Assembly (NCBI GenBank): GCA_003164715.1
Contig: PLTZ01000030.1
Coordinates: 24,504-88,503, forward strand
Source: Opitutaceae bacterium
GTDB lineage: Bacteria; Verrucomicrobiota; Verrucomicrobiia; Opitutales; Opitutaceae
DNA length: 64,000 nucleotides
Direction: 5' to 3'
Notes under the pieces: generated by a model
Database searches by the model: none
What the model was told of the DNA's origin: nothing
Seen by the model: the letters and a program-made list of their open reading frames with translations, nothing else
Part shown: positions 50,450 to 58,797 of the stretch, piece by piece
How the letters are laid out: each line of letters begins with the position of its first letter
Position numbering within the stretch: position 1 is the first letter of the stretch
Position numbers and translations under genes: made by a program

Positions 50450-52816
50450 ATGCCCGCGAAGCGCGCAGAAACAGCCATCCCCAGGCCGGAGCCGGAGCCG
50501 GTTCGCGGCCGGGAAGCTTGGTTGTGGGCGGGCGCGGCCGCGCTGGCGGCCGCGGCCGTCGCGGCCTACGGCCGGACCCTCTCCGTCCCGTTTCTCTTCG
50601 ACGACGATACGTCGATCGCGGCAAACGCGACGATCCGCCACCTGGGCACGGCGATCTGGCCGGCCAGCGGCGCCACCGTCAGCGGAAGGCCCGTCCTGAA
50701 CCTCTCGCTGGCCGCCAATTACGCCGTCAGCGGGACCTCCGTGTGGAGCTACCATGCGCTCAACCTGGCGATCCACGTGCTCGCGGGATGGACCCTGTTC
50801 GGGATCGTGCGGCGGACCCTGGAGCCAAGGAGGCTTCCCCACGCGGCCTCGGTCGCCTTCTGCTCATCCCTCCTGTGGACCCTGCACCCCCTGCAGACGG
50901 AGTCCGTCACCTACGTCATCCAGCGCGCCGAGTCGCTCATGGGCCTGTTCTACCTGCTGACGCTCTATTGCTTCATCCGCGGGGCCGGGGCGGATACCGC
51001 CCCCCGGCGGTCTTGGTACATCCTGTCGGGGGCCGCCTGCCTCCTCGGCATGGGCACCAAGGAGGTGATGGTCACCGCGCCAATCGTCGTGCTCCTCTAC
51101 GACCGCACCTTCGTGGCCGGGAGCCTGAGGGAGGCGCTTCGCCTGCGTCGCGGGCTGTACGCGGGGCTGGCCTCGACATGGGTCCTTCTGCTCGTCCTGG
51201 TAGTGTCCACCCAGGGCCGCGCCGGGACGGCCGGATTCGGAAGCGGCGTGCCCTGGTGGGGCTACGCGCTCACGCAATTGCCTGCGCTGGCCCACTACCT
51301 GCGGCTGAGCCTATGGCCCGACCCGCTCGTCTTTGACTACGGCAGCGCCCTGGCCGTCACGGTCCCGCAGTTCGCTCCCGGCGCCGTCATGATCGCGGGC
51401 CTCCTGGCGGCCACGGCCTGGGCGATGGCAAGGCGTCCCGCCCTCGGCTTCCTCGGGTTTTGCTTCTTCGCGGTGCTGGCGCCGAGCTCGAGCATCGTGC
51501 CGGTGGCGACCGAGACGATGGCGGAGCACCGGATGTACCTGCCCCTGATCCCCGTGGTCGTTCTGGCGGTGCTCGTGATCCACCGTTCCCTCGGACGCTG
51601 GGCCCTGCCGCTCTGCCTGGCGCTGGCCGCGGCGCTCTCCTGGGCCACCTGGCAGCGCAACGGGGCCTATCGCAGCAGCGAGGCGATCTGGGCCGACACG
51701 GTGTCCAAACGCCCGGGCAACGAGCGGGCCCAGAACAACCTCGGATTCCTGCTCTCCAGGACGCCCGGGCGGATGGACGAGGCCATCGCCCACTACGAGG
51801 AGGCCCTGCGCCTCAAGCCCGACTACGCGCAGGCGCACGACAACCTGGCCAGCGCCCTCGTCACGAAGCCCGGCCGCCTGGAGGACGCCGTCGCGCACTT
51901 CGAGGAGGCGCTGCGCCTCAAGCCCGACCTGACCGAGGCGCACTACAACCTGGGCTGCGCCCTGGAGAAGATCCCCGGCCGCGCCGGCGAGGCGATCGCC
52001 CACTATGAGGAGGCGCTGCGCCAGGATCCCGACTACGCCGAGGCGCACTACAACCTGGGCTGCCTCCTTCAGAAGGCGCCCGGACGGCTGGACGACGCGA
52101 TCGCCCAGTACGCGGAGGCCCTGCGCGTCAAGCCCGGACTTCCCGAGGCCCATTACAACCTCGGCCGCGCGCTCGAGGCGAAGCCCGGCCGGCTGAACGA
52201 GGCGATCGCCCACTACGAGGAGGCCCTGCGGCTGAAGCCGGACTACGCCGAGGCGCACAATAGCCTCGGCGACGCCCTCCAGGAGTCGCCCGGCCGGATG
52301 CCGGAGGCGATCCGGCAGTACGAGGAGGCCGTGCGCCTGAAACCCGGTTTCGCCCGGGCGCATTTCAACCTGGGCTACGCACTGGAGACGGCCGGAGGCC
52401 GGAAGGACGAGGCGGTCGCCCACTATGAGCAGGCCCTGCGCCTCGAGCCCGGGTTCGCCCAGGCGCATTACAACCTCGCCTGCGTGCTGCAGAGGCTGCC
52501 GGGCCGGATGGACGAGGCGATCGGCCACTACCAGGAGGCCCTGCGCCTCAGGCCGGATTATGCCGAGGCGCACTGCAACCTGGGTAACGCCCTTGATGCG
52601 GTAGGCAGGACCAGGGAGGCGGAGGCCCAGTATGCGGCCGCGCTCCAGCTGCTTCCGGATAACGCCACCATCCATCTCGACCTCGCCCTGGTGCTCCTGA
52701 AGACGCCCGGGCGGACGGCGGACGCGGTCTTCCACCTGAGGGAGGCGATCAGGCTAGAGCCGGGCAACGAGCCGGCGCGCCGCATCCTGTCGCAGATCGC
52801 CCCGACGGCGCAGTGA
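50450..52816 (+). CDS. TMTC-like membrane glycosyltransferase with C-terminal TPR array
   Basis: 788 aa. About the first 425 residues hold some ten hydrophobic membrane segments with an early acidic motif FLFDDDTSI (GT-C type, like TMTC/PMT) and further conserved-looking stretches TLHPLQTESVTYVIQRAESLMGLFYLLT and TLEPRRLPHAASVAF. Residues about 427 onward are ten TPR-like repeats. TMTC-type proteins O-mannosylate periplasmic or surface proteins using lipid-linked mannose; the family and substrate here are inference. Upstream 105 bp carries a hairpin. No glycosyltransferase cluster surrounds it, but the fkp gene is nearby. Confidence 0.85.
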   Translation: MPAKRAETAIPRPEPEPVRGREAWLWAGAAALAAAAVAAYGRTLSVPFLFDDDTSIAANATIRHLGTAIWPASGATVSGRPVLNLSLAANYAVSGTSVWSYHALNLAIHVLAGWTLFGIVRRTLEPRRLPHAASVAFCSSLLWTLHPLQTESVTYVIQRAESLMGLFYLLTLYCFIRGAGADTAPRRSWYILSGAACLLGMGTKEVMVTAPIVVLLYDRTFVAGSLREALRLRRGLYAGLASTWVLLLVLVVSTQGRAGTAGFGSGVPWWGYALTQLPALAHYLRLSLWPDPLVFDYGSALAVTVPQFAPGAVMIAGLLAATAWAMARRPALGFLGFCFFAVLAPSSSIVPVATETMAEHRMYLPLIPVVVLAVLVIHRSLGRWALPLCLALAAALSWATWQRNGAYRSSEAIWADTVSKRPGNERAQNNLGFLLSRTPGRMDEAIAHYEEALRLKPDYAQAHDNLASALVTKPGRLEDAVAHFEEALRLKPDLTEAHYNLGCALEKIPGRAGEAIAHYEEALRQDPDYAEAHYNLGCLLQKAPGRLDDAIAQYAEALRVKPGLPEAHYNLGRALEAKPGRLNEAIAHYEEALRLKPDYAEAHNSLGDALQESPGRMPEAIRQYEEAVRLKPGFARAHFNLGYALETAGGRKDEAVAHYEQALRLEPGFAQAHYNLACVLQRLPGRMDEAIGHYQEALRLRPDYAEAHCNLGNALDAVGRTREAEAQYAAALQLLPDNATIHLDLALVLLKTPGRTADAVFHLREAIRLEPGNEPARRILSQIAPTAQ
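51728..52774 (+). repeat. Ten tandem TPR-type repeats, 35-residue period
   Basis: Consecutive units AHYNLGxALxxxPGRxxEAIAHYEEALRLKPDYAE of 35 residues (105 bp), nine of them exact in length and one of 34. The PGR insertion adds one residue to the canonical 34-aa TPR. DNA similarity between units is high, so slippage or recombination could alter copy number. Confidence 0.9.
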
Positions 52817-52823
52817 GGGATTG

Positions 52824-52848
52824 GCGCGCGCCGGCCGCCGGCGCGCGC
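52824..52848. terminator. Bidirectional hairpin between convergent genes
   Basis: Perfect 11-bp stem GCGCGCGCCGG with loop CCG and CCGGCGCGCGC, located 8 bp after the TPR gene stop and 7 bp before the stop of the minus-strand PAS gene. Its position between two convergent genes suggests a shared terminator; there is no T-run. Confidence 0.45.
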
Positions 52849-52854
52849 GGACGG

Positions 52855-53340
52855 TCACGCGGCAACAATCTTGAGCAGGACCGAGCCGGATTTCTTGGCC
52901 GTCGAAATCTTCAGGTGAACCGTCTTCAAGCCCTCCTTGGTCATGACCTCCTGGTACGAGTCCACGTCGATCAGGGGCCTGCCGGTCCTGTAGGTATCCG
53001 TCACCGAGTTACGGATCGCGCAGGCCTTGCAGTGGACGTGCTTGCCGCACCCGCCCGGATGTTTGGAATAGATGCACTCGAGCACCTCGCCCGCGAGCTG
53101 GCCCTGGACCTCTTGCCGCTCCTTGCCGACAAGCTTGAGGGCCTCGCTGTTGGCCTCGATCAGTTCCGTGTCCGGGCCCACCACGATCACGGGAAAATCG
53201 AACTTTCCGATGTACTCCTTGAGCGGGACGGGCCCGGGCCCCCCAAGGAATGCGACCTGGCAGGTCGGGCACATCCCGTGGGTGATGAACGCCGGCCTTT
53301 CCGGCTTAAGCACCAGCCCGCACCATGCGCAGATTGTCAT
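52855..53340 (-). CDS. Zinc-ribbon plus PAS-domain cytoplasmic sensor-like protein
   Basis: 161 aa from MTICAWCGLVLKPERPAF; the track start adds 20 residues. An N-terminal CAWC...HGMCPTC pattern looks like a small zinc ribbon. A PAS-like domain follows (FPVIVVGPDTELIEANSEALKLVG), and a Cys-rich loop GGCGKHVHCKACAIRNSV sits in the middle, which could bind a metal or act in redox sensing. No HTH, kinase or cyclase output is attached. Divergent from the fucokinase gene. Function unknown. Confidence 0.75.
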   Translation of the reverse strand: MTICAWCGLVLKPERPAFITHGMCPTCQVAFLGGPGPVPLKEYIGKFDFPVIVVGPDTELIEANSEALKLVGKERQEVQGQLAGEVLECIYSKHPGGCGKHVHCKACAIRNSVTDTYRTGRPLIDVDSYQEVMTKEGLKTVHLKISTAKKSGSVLLKIVAA

Positions 53341-53576
53341 GAGAAATCGTGACAGGAACCACACATTCTGGGCGCCGTCAATTTTGCCTATTTCGTCCAT
53401 GAGTTGCGCTCACGAGCCCGGGAACCGCCGCCAATCCCGGGCACCGGTCGGGCGGGACCCGGGGCTCCGGCAAGCGCGCGCCCCGTGGCCCTTGAGGTCG
53501 CACACGCTTTGCCCGACGAGCCTCGGATCGAACCTTGCCTCCCGCTCTTCTGCGCCAAGAGTCCACCCTCGTACCC

Positions 53577-56501
53577 ATGACCCGCGTTCTGCTTACGGTG
53601 CCCCCGCACCTGAGAGATTTCATCCATACCTCTGCGGGGCGCAGGCTATGGAGCGGGCGGCTGGCCGAGGTCGCCGGAGGGGCCGAGGTGTTTGTCGGGG
53701 CCGACCCGCGTTCGCGCCGACTGGGCTCCGGGGGCGGCACCGTCGGCCTCCTGGTGCAGGCGTGGCGCGAAGGCCGCGGGCGCCACGGCACACCTCTTTC
53801 CGAATGGCTCCGGGGCGACCAACGGCTGGTGCTGCACGGGGGCGGCGAGAGCCGCCGCCTCCCCGCATACGCCGCCCTCGGGAAGGCGTTCCTGCCGATG
53901 CCGGCCGTCGACGGGCTCGCGCCGCGCCGGTTCGACCAGATGCTCGCGGATTTCCAGATACCGGCCTATCAGCAGGTGCTCCGCGAGGCCGGCACAAAGG
54001 CGGCCGTCCTCGTGACGGCCGGCGACGTCTGGCTCGACTTCGACCCGCTCCAGATCCCCGCCGCCACGGCGGACATCACGGGGATCGGCATGCGGGTGGC
54101 GCCGGAGACCGCCCGGAACTTCGGCGTCTATTTCGTGGCGCGGGAGGCGGGACCCGCCGAGGGTTGCGAGCACCCGATCGCGTTCTTCCGCCAGAAGCCG
54201 GCCGCGGAGGAGATCCACCGCCTCTCGGCGCGTTACGACTACTATGTGGACACGGGGATGTGGCTCCTCAGCCTCGAGGCCTTAAGCCTCCTGTTTCGCC
54301 GGTGCGGGTGGGACGAGAAGCGGGGCCGCTTCGCGACCGCGGACGGCCACCCCGGCCACATGGACCTGTACACCGAGATCGGCTCCGCCCTCGGCCGCGA
54401 GTCCCGCGCTCCGGACCGCCTGCGACGCCTGGGATGGTCCCGCCTGCGCGCCGCCGTGGTCCCACTCGAGGACGCGAGGTTCTACCACCTGGGCTCCAGC
54501 CGCCAGCTCTTCGAGTCCTTCGAGCACATCCAGCGGGGACGCTTCTCGCCGCTCAGGGCGCTGGCCACGGCGACTCCGCCCTCCGCGTTCACCAGCCTGA
54601 CGTCCCTTCCCGTATTGCTCGACGCCGTGGCGGCGCGCCGGCCGATTCGCCTCGACGGGCACAACATCGTCGCCGGGCTTCCCGCCGGGTCCCGCGTCCG
54701 GTGGCTCGGGCAGGGCTGGTGCGCCGAGGCGGCGCCCGTGGGCGGTGGCGAGTGGGTCCTCAGGCCACATCATCTCGACGACACGTTGCGGGGGGCCGCG
54801 GGCACCGGCGGAAGAATCTGCGGGCATGACGCCCTGGACTGGCTCGCCGCGCGCGGCCTGCGCGGGAAGGCGGCCGATGTGTTCGAGCTGCCGATCTATC
54901 CCGTCCTCGCGGCCCGCGAGATCGACCAGGACGCGCTGAACTGGTTCTTCGACCCACACCCCGACCCCGCCGTCGGGGCGCGCCTGGCGCGCCACCGCAG
55001 GCTCTCCGCGGCGCAGATCCCGGAGGCCGTGGACTTCGCACGATGCTTCGCGTCCCGGCGTGCGGCCTATGCCACGTGCCTGCGGGCGGAGTTTGAGGGC
55101 TGCCTTTCGGGAGCCGACATGCGGGTCTTCACGCAGGACTTTGAGGCACTAGGCGCCTACGCGACCAAGGAGGCCCCGGCGCTCGGGCGGTGGCTGCGTG
55201 CGAACGGGCCGCGGATACTCCCGATGATCACCAAGCCCGAGCACGCCTCCCGGCTCCTCATGCTGCTGGCCAGCCTGCGGACGGGACGCCGGCGCGCGGC
55301 ATTGGTCGGCTCGGGCTATGCCCGGCTTCAGGAGTCGGTCATCGCCTCCGGTGGCATCGAGAGGACGCGCCCGCGCCTCGCGCTCAAGGACGACCAGATC
55401 GTGTGGGCGCGCAGTCCCCTGCGCTTCGACCTGGCCGGCGGCTGGACCGACACCCCGCCCTATTGCATCGAGTTCGGCGGCTGCGTCCTCAACGTCGCCG
55501 TGCTCCTGAACGGCCAGCCCCCGATACAGGCGTTCGTGCGCCCGATCACGGAGCTCAAGTTCAGGCTGCGGTCGATCGACCTGGGGTCGATGGAGGACAT
55601 CGACAGCTTTGCGGGCCTGGCCTCCTTTCGCGACGCGCATTCGGGATTCAGCCTTCCGAAGGTCGCGCTCGCCCTGGCCGGATTCCTGCCCGAGTTCGCT
55701 GCCGGCAGGCCCCCGGGCTCGCTGCGCGAGCGGCTCAGGCGATTCGGCGGCGGCCTTGAGATCTCCCTGCTGAGCGCCGTTCCGAAGGGCTCGGGACTCG
55801 GCACCTCGTCGATCGTTGGGGCGACGCTCCTCGCGGCGCTGAATCGGGCCTGCGGCCTCGGTTGGGACCCTGTCGATCTCTACCAGCGGGTCCTGTCGGT
55901 CGAGCAGCTTCTCACGACCGGCGGCGGGTGGCAGGACCAGGCGGGGGCGCTCTTTGCCGGCATCAAGCTGATCCAGACGGAGCCGGGCCTCGCCCAGGCG
56001 CCGAGCGTCCGCTACCTGCCCGAGACCCTGCTCGGCGACGCGTACGCGAACCAGACGCTCCTTCTCTACTACACGGGCGTCACGCGGCTGGCCAAGCGCA
56101 TCCTCAGGGAGATCGTGCACGACATGTTCCTTGCCCGGTCGTCCACGCTGCGGACGCTCGGCCTGATCCGCGCCAACGCCCAGCACCTGCACCACGCACT
56201 CCAGGAGAGCGACCAGGCCTCGCTGCACCGCTGCATTGCGCGCTCATGGGACCTCAACCGGCGCCTCGATCCCGGCACGACTACGCCTCCGATCGAGCGC
56301 ATCATCCGGCTGGCCGGCGAGGACCTGGCCGCCTGCAAGCTTCTCGGCGCGGGAGGAGGGGGCTACATGCTCCTGTGCGCAAAGTCGCCCGAGGCCGGCC
56401 GCAGGATCCGCCGCCGGCTCGAGGAGCACCCCTTGAACGCCCGCGCGCGTTTCGTCGATTTCCGGGTGTCCAGCAGGGCGGTCGAGGTGACCGTGAGCTG
56501 A
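53577..56501 (+). CDS. fkp: Bifunctional L-fucokinase / L-fucose-1-phosphate guanylyltransferase
   Basis: 974 aa from the ATG at 53577 (MTRVLLTVPPHLRDFI); the 53535 start is 14 codons early. It makes GDP-L-fucose by salvage, as in Bacteroides Fkp (about 950 aa). The N-terminal half is the pyrophosphorylase: RLGSGGGTVGLL near the start and VTAGDVWLDFDP. The C-terminal half is a GHMP kinase: DLAGGWTDTPPYCIEFGG, PKGSGLGTSSIVGATLLAAL (ATP loop) and LLGAGGGGYMLL. It should feed fucosylation of surface glycans; no fucosyltransferase is next door. Divergent from the PAS gene. Confidence 0.92.
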   Translation: MTRVLLTVPPHLRDFIHTSAGRRLWSGRLAEVAGGAEVFVGADPRSRRLGSGGGTVGLLVQAWREGRGRHGTPLSEWLRGDQRLVLHGGGESRRLPAYAALGKAFLPMPAVDGLAPRRFDQMLADFQIPAYQQVLREAGTKAAVLVTAGDVWLDFDPLQIPAATADITGIGMRVAPETARNFGVYFVAREAGPAEGCEHPIAFFRQKPAAEEIHRLSARYDYYVDTGMWLLSLEALSLLFRRCGWDEKRGRFATADGHPGHMDLYTEIGSALGRESRAPDRLRRLGWSRLRAAVVPLEDARFYHLGSSRQLFESFEHIQRGRFSPLRALATATPPSAFTSLTSLPVLLDAVAARRPIRLDGHNIVAGLPAGSRVRWLGQGWCAEAAPVGGGEWVLRPHHLDDTLRGAAGTGGRICGHDALDWLAARGLRGKAADVFELPIYPVLAAREIDQDALNWFFDPHPDPAVGARLARHRRLSAAQIPEAVDFARCFASRRAAYATCLRAEFEGCLSGADMRVFTQDFEALGAYATKEAPALGRWLRANGPRILPMITKPEHASRLLMLLASLRTGRRRAALVGSGYARLQESVIASGGIERTRPRLALKDDQIVWARSPLRFDLAGGWTDTPPYCIEFGGCVLNVAVLLNGQPPIQAFVRPITELKFRLRSIDLGSMEDIDSFAGLASFRDAHSGFSLPKVALALAGFLPEFAAGRPPGSLRERLRRFGGGLEISLLSAVPKGSGLGTSSIVGATLLAALNRACGLGWDPVDLYQRVLSVEQLLTTGGGWQDQAGALFAGIKLIQTEPGLAQAPSVRYLPETLLGDAYANQTLLLYYTGVTRLAKRILREIVHDMFLARSSTLRTLGLIRANAQHLHHALQESDQASLHRCIARSWDLNRRLDPGTTTPPIERIIRLAGEDLAACKLLGAGGGGYMLLCAKSPEAGRRIRRRLEEHPLNARARFVDFRVSSRAVEVTVS

Positions 56502-56563
56502 GCGCACGCCGCTATCCGGCGAAATCGATTGAAAACCGGCGCGGGCGAGGTCTTTCATCGGAT

Positions 56564-57811
56564 ATGATCAAGCCACCGGCAGGGCGTGGGATGCCCGGGG
56601 CCTTGGCGCGCGCCACCGCGGTCCTCTTCCTCTGCGGCTCGCAGGCCCTGCTGCGGTCACAGGACTCCGCGGCGCTCTACCGGTACGACGGGAATATCGC
56701 TGCCCGCTGGAGTACCCCAGAGGGACGCGACGGGGCGCCCTGCGCCGCCGCCGAGAACAACGGGGCTAAGGGCCATCCGTTTGATCCGATCAAGGCAGGC
56801 GCCACGTGCGTCCTGCTTGACGTCAAGGGGCCGGGGCTCATCTCGCGGATATGGCTGACAGTTGCCGACCGCTCGCCCGAGATGCTGCGGTCACTGAAGC
56901 TCGAGATGTTCTGGGACGACGCCCAAAGGCCGGCCGTCGCCGTTCCTCTCGGGGATTTCTTCGGCGTCGGCGTCGGCCTCGGCCGGACAGCCCGATTCCA
57001 TAACGCCTTTTTTGCCGACCCCGAGGGCAGGTCGTTCCTCTGCTTCATCCCGATGCCGTTCCGTACGGCCGCGCGCGTCCAGGTGACCAACGAGTCGGGC
57101 AAGGACCTCACTCACCTGTTCTTCGACGTCGATTTCCAGAGGATGAAGGCCTGGGATGCGGGGGACCTCTACTTCCACGCCTATTGGAGCCGCGACCGCG
57201 CGACGACCCTGGCCAGGGACTTTGAGCTCCTGCCCAGGGTGGAGGGCAAGGGCCGGTTCCTGGGCGTGAACGTGGGCGTGAACGCGAACGCGGCCTATGG
57301 GAACACCTGGGGGGGCGAGGGCGAGGTGAAGATGTTCCTGGACGGCGACCAGGGGCACCCCACCTTTGCGGGGACCGGCACCGAGGACTACATCGGCACC
57401 GGGTGGGGCGAAAGCGAGTTCCAGAACGACTACGCCGGATGCCTCTTGGCCGATGAGAAGGTCCGCCAGTGGGCCTTCTATCGTTTTCATGTTCCGGACC
57501 CCGTATTCTTCGAGAACGGCTGCAGGGTGACCCTGCAGCAGATAGGCGGAGGCCCCCGGGCGACCGTCGCGGCCCTGCAGCGCGCGAACGTACTCCTGAT
57601 CCCCGTGAGCGTCGATAGCCAGGGCACGCTGACAAGGTTGTACTCGCCGGGGACGGTCGCCCAGGCGGACGACCCCAAGGTGCCCGACGGGTGGGTCAAT
57701 TTCTACAGGTCCGACGACATCTCGGCCACGGCCTACTTTTACCTTGATGCCCCATCCAGCCGCCTCCCGCCGTTGCAGGGCGTAGCCGAGCGGGTGAGCG
57801 GCGGCAAATAG
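56564..57811 (+). CDS. GH172-family (former DUF2961) secreted glycosidase-like protein
   Basis: 415 aa from MIKPPAGRGMPGALARATAVLF; the track start is inside fkp. A signal peptide (ALARATAVLFLCGSQALLRS) predicts export. The body has the DUF2961 stretches AENNGAKGHPFDPIKAGATCVLLDVKGPGLISRIWLT, PLGDFFGVG, and GTGTEDYIGTGWGE with the acidic residues used in the active site of GH172. GH172 members act on difructose dianhydride and arabinofuranose-type substrates. It lies 62 bp after fkp in the same direction, so both could belong to a glycan-use locus. Confidence 0.87.
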   Translation: MIKPPAGRGMPGALARATAVLFLCGSQALLRSQDSAALYRYDGNIAARWSTPEGRDGAPCAAAENNGAKGHPFDPIKAGATCVLLDVKGPGLISRIWLTVADRSPEMLRSLKLEMFWDDAQRPAVAVPLGDFFGVGVGLGRTARFHNAFFADPEGRSFLCFIPMPFRTAARVQVTNESGKDLTHLFFDVDFQRMKAWDAGDLYFHAYWSRDRATTLARDFELLPRVEGKGRFLGVNVGVNANAAYGNTWGGEGEVKMFLDGDQGHPTFAGTGTEDYIGTGWGESEFQNDYAGCLLADEKVRQWAFYRFHVPDPVFFENGCRVTLQQIGGGPRATVAALQRANVLLIPVSVDSQGTLTRLYSPGTVAQADDPKVPDGWVNFYRSDDISATAYFYLDAPSSRLPPLQGVAERVSGGK

Positions 57812-58129
57812 GGGCGCCGCCTCCCGGATACCGGGCTCATCCCCCCCAAAAAACACATGCGATGGTTGAACGAGGACAAAGCGGGAGGACCAGGGTCCCG
57901 GGGTGCGTGTGCGTGCAACCAACCCCTGCCCCGCCGCGAGGAGCCTTAGCGCGCGATCAATGTGCCAAGAACTTGGCCTTATGAAGTTTACAAAGGACAT
58001 ACGCCGGATGGCACGGTGCAAGCAATTCTGAGCATCGGCGGCCTCATGGCGCGCCCATATTCAATGCGAACCCATCGAAGGATTATTGCCACCCAATCAA
58101 CGGGCGCAGCTTCGCATCAATGCTCGTGG
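57812..58129. other. 318-bp gap with no gene recognised
   Basis: Between the GH172 gene and the following lipoprotein. No tRNA, terminator or riboswitch shape was convincing. It starts with a C-rich then A-rich stretch (CCCCCCCAAAAAACA) and an ORF of the track here (57962) reads through without a plausible signal or domain until 58130. I see nothing else in it. Confidence 0.5.
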
Positions 58130-58504
58130 ATGAAGATGAAGCTCCAGCTCGTCACCCTAGCGGCCTTGTGCCTCATCTGCGCCGGATGCCTTCCGCCCGA
58201 TCCGTTCTCCGCGGATGCCCAGAGGAGCCTGGACACGCGAACGGAGTCGGATGGGCGGGTCGTCGTCCTTGATTCGAGGGCGAACTGGAGGTTCTACTCG
58301 TCGGCGATCGGCGCCCAGGTGGAACAGGAGGCGAAGGGCCTGCCTCCGCCGGGAAGCTTGGGGTCATGGACCGCCTACTGGCGCATGGGCATTGCAAGGA
58401 TCCGCTCAAACCAGGAGCACCCCGAAAGGTACTTCGCGCTGGTGCTGGATCTTCGCCGCCAACACGAGCTGCCCGATCTTCCCAGGGACGCCATCGAACC
58501 CTGA
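58130..58504 (+). CDS. Small hypothetical lipoprotein
   Basis: 124 aa from MKMKLQLVTLAALCLICAGC (lipobox, Cys20); an ATG at 58136 is possible. The track's 56-residue leader is rejected. After the lipidation site comes a mostly polar region (LDTRTESDGRVVVLDSRANWRFYSS) and a conserved-looking WTAYWRMGIARIRSNQEHPERYFALVLDLRRQHELPDLP. No known domain. Predicted outer- or inner-membrane anchored on the periplasmic side. Confidence 0.65.
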   Translation: MKMKLQLVTLAALCLICAGCLPPDPFSADAQRSLDTRTESDGRVVVLDSRANWRFYSSAIGAQVEQEAKGLPPPGSLGSWTAYWRMGIARIRSNQEHPERYFALVLDLRRQHELPDLPRDAIEP

Positions 58505-58741
58505 GCGGATCGCAGGGATGACTTTGGATGGAGCGCCCGCTAAACGGACCGGATCCGCAGACCGTGACAAAGAACGCCGGGCCGTTGGCGGGCGTCGTGG
58601 TTGAAGGCCGCCGGATGGCGCCCCCGTTAGCCGCGAGAATCGGGTGTAAGTAACCATCTGGCGCGAAACCCCCGGCAAGGCGTCAAGACCCCATCAATGT
58701 TAACCCCTTATTGACCATATGTTAGATTGTGTAGACCCAAC

Positions 58742-58757
58742 TTGGCATGTTGAATGC
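58742..58757 (+). promoter_or_regulatory. Possible sigma-54 (-24/-12) promoter upstream of 58798
   Basis: TTGGCATGTTGAATGC has GG and GC elements exactly 12 nt apart, fitting the RpoN consensus TGGCAC-N5-TTGC with two mismatches in the -12 part. It lies about 40 bp upstream of the chosen start at 58798. Flanking it is an imperfect inverted repeat: GTTAACCCCTTAT (58699-58711) and ATAAGAGGGGGTAAC (58759-58773). Position and spacing are suggestive only. Confidence 0.35.
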
Positions 58758-58797
58758 GATAAGAGGGGGTAACAACGCGCCGACGGCACCTCACCCT

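Noticed and set aside
51311-52735. 474-aa minus-strand ORF with repeated pattern opposite the TPR gene
   Set aside because: Its periodicity simply mirrors the DNA repeats of the TPR array.
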